The notes: generated by a model from the letters alone, not told the origin. A stretch of DNA of 41,817 nucleotides from an uncultured Collinsella sp. (GCA_900545905.1 URBA01000001.1:1-41817), one strand, 5' to 3'; counted from the stretch's first letter, positions 30,501-39,784 are shown. A program made the numbers and translations.

Positions 30501-32171
30501 ATGGCAGCTAAAAAATCATCTCCCTTGAAGATCATTCCGCTCGGCGGCCTTGACGGCATCGGCAAGAACATGACGGTCTTCGAGTGCGGCGACGACATGG
30601 TGCTCGTTGACGCCGGCCTCATGTTCCCCGACGACTCTCAGCCCGGTATCGACCTGGTGCTTCCCGACTACACCTATGTCCTGGAGAACGAGGAGAAGCT
30701 CCGCGGCATCATCGTCACCCACGGCCACGAGGACCACACTGGTTCGCTTCCGTACCTGCTGCAGGATCTCAACAACAAGGTGCCCATCTTCTCGAGCAAG
30801 CTGACGCTCGGTTTTATCGAGGGCAAGCTCTCCGAGTTCCGCATCCGCGCACCTAAGTTCCGCGAGGTCAAGGGCGGAAGCCATGTCAATCTCGGTGGCA
30901 TCTCGCTCGATTTCTTCTCCATGACGCACTCCATTCCGGGTGCACTGGGCGTGTTCATTCGCACCAACCAGGGCACCGTTATGCACACGGGTGACTTTAA
31001 GCTCGATCAGACGCCCATCGACGGCGTCACGCCCGACTATGCCGCCATCAGCCGCTTTGCCAAGCAGGGCATCGACCTGCTGCTTTCCGACTCCACCAAC
31101 GCCACGGTTCCGGGCTTTACCAAGTCCGAGGCCGAGGTTGGTCCCAACCTGCTGCATGCCATCAAGAACGCCCCGGGTCGCGTGTTCGTCGCGTCGTTCT
31201 CGAGCCACATCCATCGCCTGCAGCAGATCTGCGACGCCGCCCGCAAGTGCGGCCGCAAGGTCGTCGTGACTGGACGTTCCATGCTCACCAACACCCGCGT
31301 GGCGCGCGAGTTGGGCTACCTCAACATCGACGATGCCGATATCATTGATGCCTTCGATATCGATAACCTGCCCGACGACAAGATCGTCGTCATGTGCACC
31401 GGTTCGCAGGGCGAGCCGCTGTCGGCCCTGTCCCGCATGGCCAACGGCGAGCACAAGACGCTTTCTATCCACGAAGGCGATACCGTCATTCTCTCGGCAA
31501 CTCCCGTTCCCGGCAACGAGAAGGCCGTTCAGCAGGTCGTCAACAGCCTGGCCAAGCTTGGCTGCGACGTCTGGGATAAGTCCCGCGCCCTCGTTCACGT
31601 CTCGGGGCACGGCAGCCAGGAGGAACTCAAGCTCCTCATGGCCATGGCCAAGCCCACCTACTTTATGCCGGTTCACGGCGAGGCCGTGCATCTGCGCGCC
31701 CATGCCCAGCTTGCTCGTAAGATGGGCATCAAGGATGATCACATCTTTATCCTCGATAACGGCGACACGCTCGAGATGCGTGGCGGTATCGTCAAGCGCG
31801 GTACGCCCGTCGAGTCCGGCGTCGTCTATGTTGACGGTCTGCGCATCGGCGACACCGACCCCATTGTCCTGCGCGATCGCCAAAAGCTCGCCAATGACGG
31901 TATGGTCACGGCCGTTGCCATCGTCTCGCTCAAGCATAAGAAGATCGAGGCTATCGAGTTCTCGGGCCGCGGTGTTTCGTTTGCCATCGACGACCAGTTC
32001 TCCGAGGATGCCTCAGCAGCCATCATGAAAACGATCGAGAAGGGTAAGTTTACCTTTACCAGCAGCGGCTCCGATGCCATTCGCAAAGCCGTGCGCGATT
32101 CGCTCTCCAACTTTATCTGGAGCCGTACGCGCACCCGTCCGATGATCATCCCGGTCGTCATGGAGGTTTAG
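30501..32171 (+). CDS. rnj: Ribonuclease J
   Basis: A 556-residue metallo-beta-lactamase/beta-CASP RNase with 5'-3' exo- and endonuclease activity in mRNA decay and rRNA maturation. The metal motif is H74-G-H76-E-D78-H79; later ligands lie in MTHSIPGA, HTGDFKLDQ and the beta-CASP region (VVTGRSM, CTGSQGEP, VHVSGHGSQEE). The C-terminal domain is present, so length is normal. The ATG at 30501 is 15 bases after AAAGGA, a rather long spacing; no in-frame alternative start lies nearer. It follows two long palindromes and immediately precedes ftsK. Confidence 0.95.
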   Translation: MAAKKSSPLKIIPLGGLDGIGKNMTVFECGDDMVLVDAGLMFPDDSQPGIDLVLPDYTYVLENEEKLRGIIVTHGHEDHTGSLPYLLQDLNNKVPIFSSKLTLGFIEGKLSEFRIRAPKFREVKGGSHVNLGGISLDFFSMTHSIPGALGVFIRTNQGTVMHTGDFKLDQTPIDGVTPDYAAISRFAKQGIDLLLSDSTNATVPGFTKSEAEVGPNLLHAIKNAPGRVFVASFSSHIHRLQQICDAARKCGRKVVVTGRSMLTNTRVARELGYLNIDDADIIDAFDIDNLPDDKIVVMCTGSQGEPLSALSRMANGEHKTLSIHEGDTVILSATPVPGNEKAVQQVVNSLAKLGCDVWDKSRALVHVSGHGSQEELKLLMAMAKPTYFMPVHGEAVHLRAHAQLARKMGIKDDHIFILDNGDTLEMRGGIVKRGTPVESGVVYVDGLRIGDTDPIVLRDRQKLANDGMVTAVAIVSLKHKKIEAIEFSGRGVSFAIDDQFSEDASAAIMKTIEKGKFTFTSSGSDAIRKAVRDSLSNFIWSRTRTRPMIIPVVMEV

Positions 32172-32172
32172 T

Positions 32173-34953
32173 TTGGCGCGCGGATCTGCACAAAACGCCA
32201 AAGGCAACAAAGCCAACAACCAACCGGCATCTGCTAAGGGTGCCGGTTCCCATCTGCGTGCCAATAAGGGCCACGAGTCCGAGTTCGATGAGTTCGAGCC
32301 CCTGGTCGAGCCTTCGGCCAATCGCGATATCGCCGGCGTGGTCATTGCCGTTTTGGCGATTGCGTCCTTTATTGCTGTGATTTCCCCGGCAACGGCGCCC
32401 GTGACAGCTGCGGTTGCCGGTTTCTACCACCTTGGCTTTGGCCTGGGCGCCTACGTGCTGCCGATCGTCATCTTGCTGTTTGCCGCCACGCTCTTTTTGG
32501 GTGAGGACTCGCCGCTCAACATTCGCTCGGTCGCGGGTGGCGCCGTGGTGTTTGTGGCCATTGTCTCTATCCTGTCGCTGATGGTGCCGGGCACGAGCGA
32601 TTCGTGCGACCTCATGTTTACGCCGCAAAACCTATCTGCGTCGGGCGGATACATTGGCGCCTTTATCGCAAGTACCTTGCAAAACGCCCTGGGTAAACCT
32701 ATTGCCATGGTTGTCTTGCTTGGGCTTGTCGTCGTTGGCCTGGTCATTATCGGCTTTTCGGTGGGCGGCGTTTTGCGCTCCGCACGCGATCGCGCCGCCG
32801 ATTTTGCCGAGCGCCGTCGTGCCGATGTCAATGTGAGCCCGTGGGGCGACGAAGAGGCCCTGTCGGTTCCCGGCGTCGCCCGTCCGCACCTGAGCATTCT
32901 GCGCCAGAAGGGAACTGATGCCGCGGTGACCACGGTCATGGGAGGCGATGCCGACCCGGTTTTGGATGACGTCGAGGACGATGACCCGTTTGTCGACGTG
33001 TCCGAGGCCGTGGAGGCCGAGCGCGCTAAGACCACGCTGCTGCCGCGTCGTCATGCCAAGAAGGGCAAGGCCGCGCCCAAGCTCAACACGAGCGAGCCCG
33101 ACCCGTCTTGGTCCGATAGCGAAATCGAACTCACCGAGGGCGATGACGAGGACGACGAGACTCCGCTCGAGACCGCCAAGACAACCTTGCTGCCGCGTCG
33201 CCGTGCCAAGGCAGGACAGGTCACCGGACAGTTTTCGATAGAAGACGACCCGGACAATGCTGACGAGTCAGAACCGCCGTTTGCCGTGAATCCCGTTTCG
33301 GCAGCTCCGCAGATTCCCGACTTCCTAAAGCATCCCAAGGTTGCCGATGCCTCCAGCTCTACGACTTCAGCTGCTCCTGTTGCAGCCGGTGATGGGGGAG
33401 CGGACGGTACTGCTGCCGGTGTCGAGGGCGAACAAGAGGACGGCCTCAAGCTCCCGCCGCTCGAAATCCTGCACGCCAATCCGCAGTCGGCGTCCTCCGC
33501 GTCTTCTGATAAGGAACTGGAACAGACTGCCGAGTCGTTGCAGTCTACCCTGCTCGAGTTTGGCCGTAGCGCTCGCGTCGTCGGCTGGATTGCCGGCCCC
33601 ACGGTCACGACCTTTAAGCTGCAGCCCGGCGAGGGCGAGCGCGTGAGCAAGATCTCGAGCCTCGAGGACGATATCGCGCTTTCGCTTGCCGCCCAGTCGG
33701 TGCGCATTTTCGCGCCGATTCCCGGCACCTCGCTCGTGGGCATCGAGATCCCCAATCGCAAGCGTCAGAACGTCAACCTGGGCGACGTGCTTCCCTATGT
33801 GAAGGGTGGCCCGCTCGAGCTGGCCATCGGTCGCGATGCCGAGGGCACTCCGGTTGTCGCCGACCTCGCTAAGATGCCCCACTTGCTGATTGCCGGTACC
33901 ACCGGTTCCGGTAAGTCGGTCATGATCAACTCCATCATCACGACCTTGCTCATGCGCGCTCTTCCCGAGGACGTTCGCCTGATCATGGTCGATCCCAAGC
34001 GCGTCGAGCTTGCGGGCTATAACGGCCTGCCGCATCTCTACGTGCCCGTGGTGACCGAGCCCAAGCAGGCTGCCAGTGCACTTCAGTGGGCCGTGTCCGA
34101 GATGGAGCGTCGCCTGAAGGTGTTCGAGCGCCTCAACGTTCGCAAGATCTCGACGTATAACGAAAAGCAGGCCGCCGGCGAGTTTGAGCATTACGATAAC
34201 CCACCGCAAAAGATGCCCTACCTGGTCATCATCATCGACGAGCTTTCGGACCTGATGATGGTCGCCGGCAAGGATGTCGAGGCCTCGATCGTCCGTATCG
34301 CCCAGCTGGGCCGCGCCGCCGGTATTCACCTTATCGTGGCTACGCAGCGCCCCAGCTCCAACGTGGTGACGGGCCTTATTAAGGCCAACATCACCAACCG
34401 TATTGCTTTTAACGTGGCTACGGGCATCGATTCCCGCGTCATTATCGACCAGATGGGCGCCGAAAAGCTTACTGGTTTGGGCGACATGCTGTTCTCCAAG
34501 GTCGACTGGGGCAAGCCCCGCCGTATCCAGGGCTGCTTTGTCTCGGACGATGAGATCAACGAGATCGTCGAGTTCGTTAAGTCGCAAAGCGAGCCCGACT
34601 ATCACGAGGAGATTCTGTCTGCTGTGGCGCCCGCTTCCATGTCTGTGGCTGGTGGCGGCGGCATTGTTCGCACGGGCGTTGCCGAGCCGCAAGATGACGA
34701 CCCGCTTATCTGGGAGGCCGCCCATATTGTGGTGGAATCGCAGCTTGGCTCCACATCTGGCCTGCAACGCCGCCTTAAGGTTGGTTATGCGCGTGCCGGG
34801 CGTATTATGGACATGCTGGAAGAGAAGGGTGTCGTCGGCCCACCCGACGGCTCTAAGCCGCGCGAGGTCCTGCTGGATGAGGAGGGGCTTGCCGCGCTGG
34901 AGTCTGTCGACGCCGAAATGGCACGTGAAGATCGTGAGTTTGGAGGATTCTGA
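32173..34953 (+). CDS. ftsK: DNA translocase FtsK/SpoIIIE
   Basis: A 926-residue septal DNA pump. About four transmembrane helices lie within residues 52-205, followed by a long acidic, low-complexity linker (about 215-440). The linker contains two copies of the basic motif KTTLLPRR, about 50 residues apart. The RecA-like motor follows with Walker A GTTGSGKSVM (near 574) and Walker B IIIDELSDL (near 684). The C-terminal gamma winged helix (SGLQRRLKVGYARAGRIMD) reads polarity signals on DNA. The start is TTG 32173, six bases after GGAGG and just past the rnj stop. It overlaps the next gene by one base. Confidence 0.94.
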   Translation: MARGSAQNAKGNKANNQPASAKGAGSHLRANKGHESEFDEFEPLVEPSANRDIAGVVIAVLAIASFIAVISPATAPVTAAVAGFYHLGFGLGAYVLPIVILLFAATLFLGEDSPLNIRSVAGGAVVFVAIVSILSLMVPGTSDSCDLMFTPQNLSASGGYIGAFIASTLQNALGKPIAMVVLLGLVVVGLVIIGFSVGGVLRSARDRAADFAERRRADVNVSPWGDEEALSVPGVARPHLSILRQKGTDAAVTTVMGGDADPVLDDVEDDDPFVDVSEAVEAERAKTTLLPRRHAKKGKAAPKLNTSEPDPSWSDSEIELTEGDDEDDETPLETAKTTLLPRRRAKAGQVTGQFSIEDDPDNADESEPPFAVNPVSAAPQIPDFLKHPKVADASSSTTSAAPVAAGDGGADGTAAGVEGEQEDGLKLPPLEILHANPQSASSASSDKELEQTAESLQSTLLEFGRSARVVGWIAGPTVTTFKLQPGEGERVSKISSLEDDIALSLAAQSVRIFAPIPGTSLVGIEIPNRKRQNVNLGDVLPYVKGGPLELAIGRDAEGTPVVADLAKMPHLLIAGTTGSGKSVMINSIITTLLMRALPEDVRLIMVDPKRVELAGYNGLPHLYVPVVTEPKQAASALQWAVSEMERRLKVFERLNVRKISTYNEKQAAGEFEHYDNPPQKMPYLVIIIDELSDLMMVAGKDVEASIVRIAQLGRAAGIHLIVATQRPSSNVVTGLIKANITNRIAFNVATGIDSRVIIDQMGAEKLTGLGDMLFSKVDWGKPRRIQGCFVSDDEINEIVEFVKSQSEPDYHEEILSAVAPASMSVAGGGGIVRTGVAEPQDDDPLIWEAAHIVVESQLGSTSGLQRRLKVGYARAGRIMDMLEEKGVVGPPDGSKPREVLLDEEGLAALESVDAEMAREDREFGGF

Positions 34954-36440
34954 TGGCTGCACGCTTTGGTGACATGCTGCTCGAGCAGCGTCGCCGGATG
35001 GGCCTTTCCATCCAGCAGGTCGCCAACACCATCAAAATCAGGCCGCAGATCATCGAGTTTTTCGAGACCGGTAACTTTGCATCGATGCCCCCGCGTGGCT
35101 ATGCGCAGGGCATGATTTCGAGCTACGCTCGTTTTTTGGGGCTTAACCCGCGCGAGGTCGTCAACGCTTATTTTGACGACCTCATGGCATATGAACGCGA
35201 GACCTCGCAGCAGGGCGGTCGTTTTCAGGATGCTGCCGGCTACGTTAACTCGCGTTCGTCGGTCGATAACGGCCGCTTTCTGATGGTTCAGGGAGGACGC
35301 TCGACGCGGTACGGCCAGCGTCCTCCGCAGGCTGGTTATATCACCGAGACGGGCTCTAGCGAGGAGATTCGTTCTCAGCGAGATCGCTTTCGCAGTACGC
35401 CCATGCCGGATGACCGCGCGCTTCCCGCCGCTCGCGGGTTGAGTCGCGATCCTCGCGCCGGTTACGGCGACGGTGGCTACTCCGGTCGTGGTTATCGCGG
35501 AGTTTCTGCCGGGCGTTCCCGCGGTGGATATGCCGACGCCGATACCACGCAGGTGACGCCGCGCCTCCGTTCCCAATCGCAGCCTTACGGTCAGCGCTCT
35601 TCGGCGCCTCGCTCTGACCAGCGTGGCTATCAGAACCGTGGTGAGCTTGCGCCGCGTTCGGGCCAGCGTGGCTCGCAGCGCCAGGGCGGCTATCGTGGTC
35701 GTCCCGATAGCGGTCGCGGCCGTATGCCGCAGGGGAATGGCCGTGGCGGCTCCAATCGCGGACGCGGCGGTGGACGTGCTCCTCAGAACAATGGTCTCGA
35801 TCCGCGCATCATCTACGCCGGCATCGGTGCCGTGGCACTTTTGCTGATTTTGCTCATCGTGGTCCTCCTGCGTGGCTGCGGCTCTTCTGCACCCGAGCCG
35901 ACGCCCGAGACGCCCGCGGCCACCAAGACGACGACCAAGAAGTCTTCCAAGAAGACCGAATCCGTTGATGAGGATGAAGGCACCGACGATGCGACGGATT
36001 CTGCCGATTCCGATGCCACCATGGCGACGGTAAAAAAGGAAGAGGACGAGGTCATCAAGGTCAAGGTTTCCGTTGCCAAGGGCAAGACCGCCTGGATTGA
36101 GGTCAAGGTCGACGGCAAATCGGTCTACGGCGCCCAGGCGACCGGTCCCTTTGAGCAGGAGTACACGCCCGAGTCCTCGATCGAGATCACCACGTCCAAG
36201 CCCTCCGATGTCACGGTTACCAAGAACGGTGAAAAGGTCCGCTATGACACCAAGACATCGGGCGTGGCGCGCGTGACCATTACCGTTCCCAAGAAGGAGT
36301 CCACAGACTCCAAGGACGGCGAGGGTACCGACGGCACCGATACTGCCGACGGCACCGACGCCCAGTCTGCCGACGGCGCCGATGCTCAGTCTGCCGACGG
36401 CACCGACACGGCATCCGACGGCCAGGCAGCAAACGATTAG
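34953..36440 (+). CDS. RodZ-like protein: HTH, RG-rich linker, one membrane segment
   Basis: A 495-residue protein. The N-terminal RodZ-type helix-turn-helix (about 3-85) reads LLEQRRRMGLSIQQVANTIKI then PPRGYAQGMISSYARFLGL. Next is a long arginine- and glycine-rich disordered linker (about 90-280) with many RG, GRG and RGG groups. One transmembrane helix follows (about 286-310) and an outer domain resembling DUF4115 (VKVSVAKGKTAWIEVKVDG). The end is Thr/Asp/Ser-rich and includes a 24-base tandem duplication at 36357-36404. RodZ links the MreB cytoskeleton to the wall machinery; I infer a cell-shape or division role. The ATG overlaps the ftsK stop and has GGAGGA upstream. Confidence 0.82.
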   Translation: MAARFGDMLLEQRRRMGLSIQQVANTIKIRPQIIEFFETGNFASMPPRGYAQGMISSYARFLGLNPREVVNAYFDDLMAYERETSQQGGRFQDAAGYVNSRSSVDNGRFLMVQGGRSTRYGQRPPQAGYITETGSSEEIRSQRDRFRSTPMPDDRALPAARGLSRDPRAGYGDGGYSGRGYRGVSAGRSRGGYADADTTQVTPRLRSQSQPYGQRSSAPRSDQRGYQNRGELAPRSGQRGSQRQGGYRGRPDSGRGRMPQGNGRGGSNRGRGGGRAPQNNGLDPRIIYAGIGAVALLLILLIVVLLRGCGSSAPEPTPETPAATKTTTKKSSKKTESVDEDEGTDDATDSADSDATMATVKKEEDEVIKVKVSVAKGKTAWIEVKVDGKSVYGAQATGPFEQEYTPESSIEITTSKPSDVTVTKNGEKVRYDTKTSGVARVTITVPKKESTDSKDGEGTDGTDTADGTDAQSADGADAQSADGTDTASDGQAAND

Positions 36441-36492
36441 TTGACTATTCGTACGACAGCTACTAAGGCTCCCCGTACCGAAAGGAAGAACC

Positions 36493-36990
36493 ATGGCTAA
36501 AGATTCCAGCTTCGACGTTGTGTCCGAGGTCAATATGCAGGAGGTCGATAACGCTTTCCAGCAGACCACTCGCGAGATCTCTCAGCGCTATGACCTCAAG
36601 GACTCCGGCGCCTCCATCGAGCTTTCGAAGGGCGACAAGCTCTTTACGATCAATGCCCCGGCCGATTTCGTCTCCAAGCAGATCGTCGACGTGCTGAGCT
36701 CTAAGCTCATCAAGCGCGGCATCGACCTCAAGGCTGTCTCCTGGGACGCGCCGCAGGCGGCTTCGGGCGGTACCGTGCGCGTGCTCGGCCATATCGTCGA
36801 AGGCATCGACCAAGCGACCGCCAAGAAGATTAATAAGGACATCAAGGATCAAAAGCTCAAGGTCAAGGTGACCATCGAGGCCGATAAGCTGCGCGTTATC
36901 TCGGCCTCTAAGGACGCGCTTCAGACGGTGATCCAGTTCCTGCGCGACCAGGACTACGGTCAGCCGCTGCAGTTTACCAACTACCGCTAA
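36493..36990 (+). CDS. yajQ: YajQ family nucleotide-binding protein
   Basis: A 165-residue protein of the YajQ/UPF0234 family: FDVVSEVNMQEVDNAFQQ at the N-terminus, RYDLKDSGASIEL, and the C-terminal RVISASKDALQTVIQFLRDQDYGQPLQF. Members have two ferredoxin-like folds; some bind tRNA, GTP or cyclic di-GMP, but the role here is not known. AAAGGAAG precedes the ATG. Its length is normal. It lies 52 bases after the RodZ-like gene and 26 before rimO. Confidence 0.93.
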   Translation: MAKDSSFDVVSEVNMQEVDNAFQQTTREISQRYDLKDSGASIELSKGDKLFTINAPADFVSKQIVDVLSSKLIKRGIDLKAVSWDAPQAASGGTVRVLGHIVEGIDQATAKKINKDIKDQKLKVKVTIEADKLRVISASKDALQTVIQFLRDQDYGQPLQFTNYR

Positions 36991-37016
36991 TTTACTCGAA
37001 AGGACCGTTCTCCAAT

Positions 37017-38366
37017 ATGGATACTCCGTTGGGTTCCGTACTCTACATCACGCTTGGCTGCGCTAAGAACGAGGTCGATACCGACCGCATGCGTTCGCTG
37101 CTGACCGCTGCGGGCTACGAGGAGGCATTCGATCCGCAGGATGCCGATATCGCTATCGTCAACACGTGCTCGTTTCTCGCCTCGGCGACGTCCGAGAGCA
37201 TCGAGACCACGCTCGAGCTCGCCAACGAGGTGCAGGACGGCGTTCGCGCCTGCCCCATCGTCATGTGCGGTTGCGTGCCGTCTCGTTACGGCGACGACCT
37301 GCCCGACGAGCTTCCTGAGGTCGCTGCCTTTGTGAAGGCCGATGAGGAAGACGGTATCGTCTCTGTCATCGATGGCGTACTGGGCGTGGAGCGCGAGATC
37401 GCGGCCTATATCCCGCAGGTCAAGCGTACCGTTGAGGGTGCCGTTGCCTACGTCAAGATCTCCGATGGCTGTAATCGTTTTTGCAGCTTCTGCATGATCC
37501 CCTACATTCGCGGTCGCTATCATTCGCGAAATGCCGAGAGCATTATCTCCGAGGTTCGCGACCTGGTTGCCGGCGGTGTGCGCGAGATCGTGCTGATCGG
37601 CCAGGACACGGGCATTTGGGGTACCGACTTTGCCGACGAGGACGTCGCCGAGGGCTCGCCGCGCAATCTGGCGCAGCTGCTGCGTGCCGTCGCCGAGGCC
37701 GTGCGTCCGCACAACGTCTGGATCCGCGTGCTCTATCTGCAGCCCGAGGGTATGACCGACGAGCTTATCGAGACGATTCGCGATACGCCTGAGGTGCTGC
37801 CCTATATCGATATCCCCGTGCAGCACTGCGACGCCCGCATCCTCAAGGCCATGCGTCGCTCCGGTTCGCGCCAGGAGCTCGAAGATTTGTTCCGCGACCT
37901 TCGCGAGCGCATCCCCGGCATCGTGATTCGCTCTACGGCCATGGTCGGATTCCCGACCGAGACCGACGACGAGTTCCGCGACCTTATTGACTTTATGGAC
38001 ACCGTCGGCTTTGACTACACGAGCGTCTTTGCCTACTCGCGTGAGGAGGGCAGCCTAGCCGCCAAGATGGAGGGCCAGGTCGATGAGGAGGTCAAGCTCG
38101 AGCGCGCCCAGGAGGCCATGGATCTGGCCGAGTCGCTTGGTTTTGCCGCCACGGCAGCCCATGTGGGTGAGCGCGCCCAGGTGATCGTCGATGGCATCGA
38201 GGAGACCGAGGACGGCGCCGAGCTGATCGGTCACGCCTGGTTCCAGGCGCCCGATTCCGATGGCGCGGTGCATCTGGATGCCAGCGAGGCGTCCGTGGGC
38301 GATATTCTGACCGTCGAGTTTACCGATAGCTTCTGCTATGAGCTTATCGGTCATGTTGTGGAGTAG
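37017..38366 (+). CDS. rimO: Ribosomal protein S12 methylthiotransferase RimO
   Basis: A 449-residue radical SAM enzyme that adds a methylthio group to an aspartate of S12. UPF0004 cluster cysteines are C15, C51 and C86; the SAM cluster cysteines are C152, C156 and C159 in DGCNRFCSFC. The motif TLGCAKNEVDTD and the SAM-core region MIPYIRGRYHSR favour RimO over MiaB, and a C-terminal TRAM domain is present. GAAAGGA precedes the ATG by about 12 bases. Confidence 0.93.
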   Translation: MDTPLGSVLYITLGCAKNEVDTDRMRSLLTAAGYEEAFDPQDADIAIVNTCSFLASATSESIETTLELANEVQDGVRACPIVMCGCVPSRYGDDLPDELPEVAAFVKADEEDGIVSVIDGVLGVEREIAAYIPQVKRTVEGAVAYVKISDGCNRFCSFCMIPYIRGRYHSRNAESIISEVRDLVAGGVREIVLIGQDTGIWGTDFADEDVAEGSPRNLAQLLRAVAEAVRPHNVWIRVLYLQPEGMTDELIETIRDTPEVLPYIDIPVQHCDARILKAMRRSGSRQELEDLFRDLRERIPGIVIRSTAMVGFPTETDDEFRDLIDFMDTVGFDYTSVFAYSREEGSLAAKMEGQVDEEVKLERAQEAMDLAESLGFAATAAHVGERAQVIVDGIEETEDGAELIGHAWFQAPDSDGAVHLDASEASVGDILTVEFTDSFCYELIGHVVE

Positions 38367-38375
38367 GAGAGCGTT

Positions 38376-39014
38376 GTGGCAAACGAGAGCAATAAGGAAC
38401 TGACGAGTGTTTGGACGCCCGCCAACATCGTGACGTGCGTTCGCATCGTCTTTATCCCGGTGTTCATGATCGTCTCGGCCCTGTCTCAGGCGAGCGTTGC
38501 CGGTACGGACTGGAGCACCTTTGACGGCCCGCTCGCCGCCGCTGCCTTCATTTTGTATGTGATCCTGTCGTGCACCGATAAGGTCGACGGCTATCTGGCG
38601 CGCTCGCGCAACGAGATCACCGATTTCGGCAAGTTCTTGGACCCCATCGCCGACAAGCTGCTGGTGTTCTCGGCCCTGCTGCTGTTCTTGGATTTTGGCG
38701 CGGTGACCGTGTGGTCCGTGTTCATCATCTTGTTCCGCGAGCTGCTGGTGAGTGCCCTTCGCATGGTCGCGAGCGCTGCCGGCGTGGTCGTTGCCGCCGA
38801 TAAGCTCGGCAAGTATAAGACGGCGACCACGATGGTCTCCATCTGCGGCTATCTGTGCGTCTTTGCGATGGCCGGTCTCCAGCTGGGGTCGGTGTCGCTG
38901 CTGCTCGGTGTCTATTCGGTGTCGCGCTTCCTGTACGTCATCGCCGTGATTTTGACCATTGTCTCGGGCGCCCAGTACTTCTGGAACTGTCGCAAGATCG
39001 TCTTTTCGGTCTAG
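38376..39014 (+). CDS. pgsA: CDP-diacylglycerol-glycerol-3-phosphate 3-phosphatidyltransferase
   Basis: A 212-residue integral membrane enzyme making phosphatidylglycerol phosphate. The CDP-alcohol phosphotransferase signature is complete: D-x2-D-G-x2-A-R in CTDKVDGYLAR, followed by G and two Asp in DFGKFLDPIADK. Several transmembrane helices surround it. The rimO-pgsA-cinA-recA order is the usual Gram-positive one and supports PgsA over other family members. The GTG start at 38376 follows AGGAGA. Confidence 0.93.
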   Translation: MANESNKELTSVWTPANIVTCVRIVFIPVFMIVSALSQASVAGTDWSTFDGPLAAAAFILYVILSCTDKVDGYLARSRNEITDFGKFLDPIADKLLVFSALLLFLDFGAVTVWSVFIILFRELLVSALRMVASAAGVVVAADKLGKYKTATTMVSICGYLCVFAMAGLQLGSVSLLLGVYSVSRFLYVIAVILTIVSGAQYFWNCRKIVFSV

Positions 39015-39020
39015 GTCCTG

Positions 39021-39557
39021 GTGGGTATGACGGAGTCTTATTTGCTAATCGCCGCAAACAACGAGGAACTGGCGCGCGATATTGTCGAGCGCGCGAGTGC
39101 CCGTGGTGTGACGGTCTCGACGGCGGAGTCGCTGACGGCGGGTATGATTGCCTCGACGATTGCCGATATCCCGGGTGCCTCGGCGGTGCTTCGTGGTGGC
39201 GCGGTGACCTACTGCGATGAGATCAAACATCGCGTGCTCGGCGTTAAACAGGAAACGCTCGATCGGTTTAGCGCCGTGTCGCACCAGACGGCTCGCGAGA
39301 TGGCCGCAGGCTCGCTGGAGCTTTATCAGAGCGATATAGCCGTAAGCGCAACGGGCTACGCTGGGCCCGGTGGTGGCACCGAGCAAGACCCCGCCGGTAC
39401 GTTCTATATTGGGTGGGCGTATCGCGCGGCCGATGGGGGAGCGCCGGTTGTCGAGTCTGCGCGCTGTCATTACGAGGGCGATCGGTCGTGCGTTCGTGCT
39501 CATGCGGTCGCGGAGGCTTTGGAGCGCATTGTTCGCGTGCTCAATTCTATGGAATAG
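39021..39557 (+). CDS. cinA: CinA C-terminal domain protein (nicotinamide-nucleotide amidase)
   Basis: A 178-residue stand-alone CinA C-terminal (PncC-type) domain. It deamidates nicotinamide mononucleotide in NAD salvage. The motifs STAESLTAGMIAS, GGAVTYCDEIKHRVLGV and ATGYAGPGGGTEQDPAGT are characteristic. The N-terminal MoaB-like domain of longer CinA proteins is absent, which is common. The start is taken as GTG 39021; ATG 39027 two codons later is possible. Neither has a strong ribosome site. It lies six bases after pgsA and upstream of recA, the classic cinA-recA order. Confidence 0.9.
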   Translation: MGMTESYLLIAANNEELARDIVERASARGVTVSTAESLTAGMIASTIADIPGASAVLRGGAVTYCDEIKHRVLGVKQETLDRFSAVSHQTAREMAAGSLELYQSDIAVSATGYAGPGGGTEQDPAGTFYIGWAYRAADGGAPVVESARCHYEGDRSCVRAHAVAEALERIVRVLNSME

Positions 39558-39564
39558 ACATGGT

Positions 39565-39590
39565 TTAAGGGGCCTTAGGGCCCCTTAATT
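39565..39590 (+). terminator. Hairpin terminator after cinA
   Basis: A perfect 10-bp stem (39565-39574 with 39579-39588, loop TTAG) follows the cinA stop by seven bases. The T tract is poor (AATTG), so its efficiency is uncertain, but it separates cinA from the recA promoter. Confidence 0.7.
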
Positions 39591-39755
39591 GTGGAGATAG
39601 GGACCTTTGACGGAATTGGTGTTTGCGCTGGTATAAGGCCTAAATTTATTCGTGCACCTCTATTTGTGATTGGCGTGGTCAAGCGTTTGGTCGGTGATTG
39701 GTCGGCGTTTGGTCGGGTTTTGGAATGGTCGGGTACATATGATGAATCTGAACGG

Positions 39756-39784
39756 TTGACCACGAACAGCCGTTCGTTTATTAT
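39756..39784 (+). promoter_or_regulatory. recA promoter
   Basis: TTGACC (39756-39761) and TATTAT (39779-39784) are separated by exactly 17 bases. Transcription would begin near 39791, leaving a short leader with GAGGAGGG before the ATG at 39815. A LexA box fills most of the spacer. The stretch 39591-39755 shows no gene. Confidence 0.85.
39763..39776. promoter_or_regulatory. LexA (SOS) operator in the recA promoter
   Basis: CGAACAGCCGTTCG is a perfect match to the Gram-positive/actinobacterial SOS box CGAAC-N4-GTTCG. It lies between the -35 and -10 boxes, so bound LexA would block RNA polymerase until DNA damage activates RecA. Confidence 0.92.
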
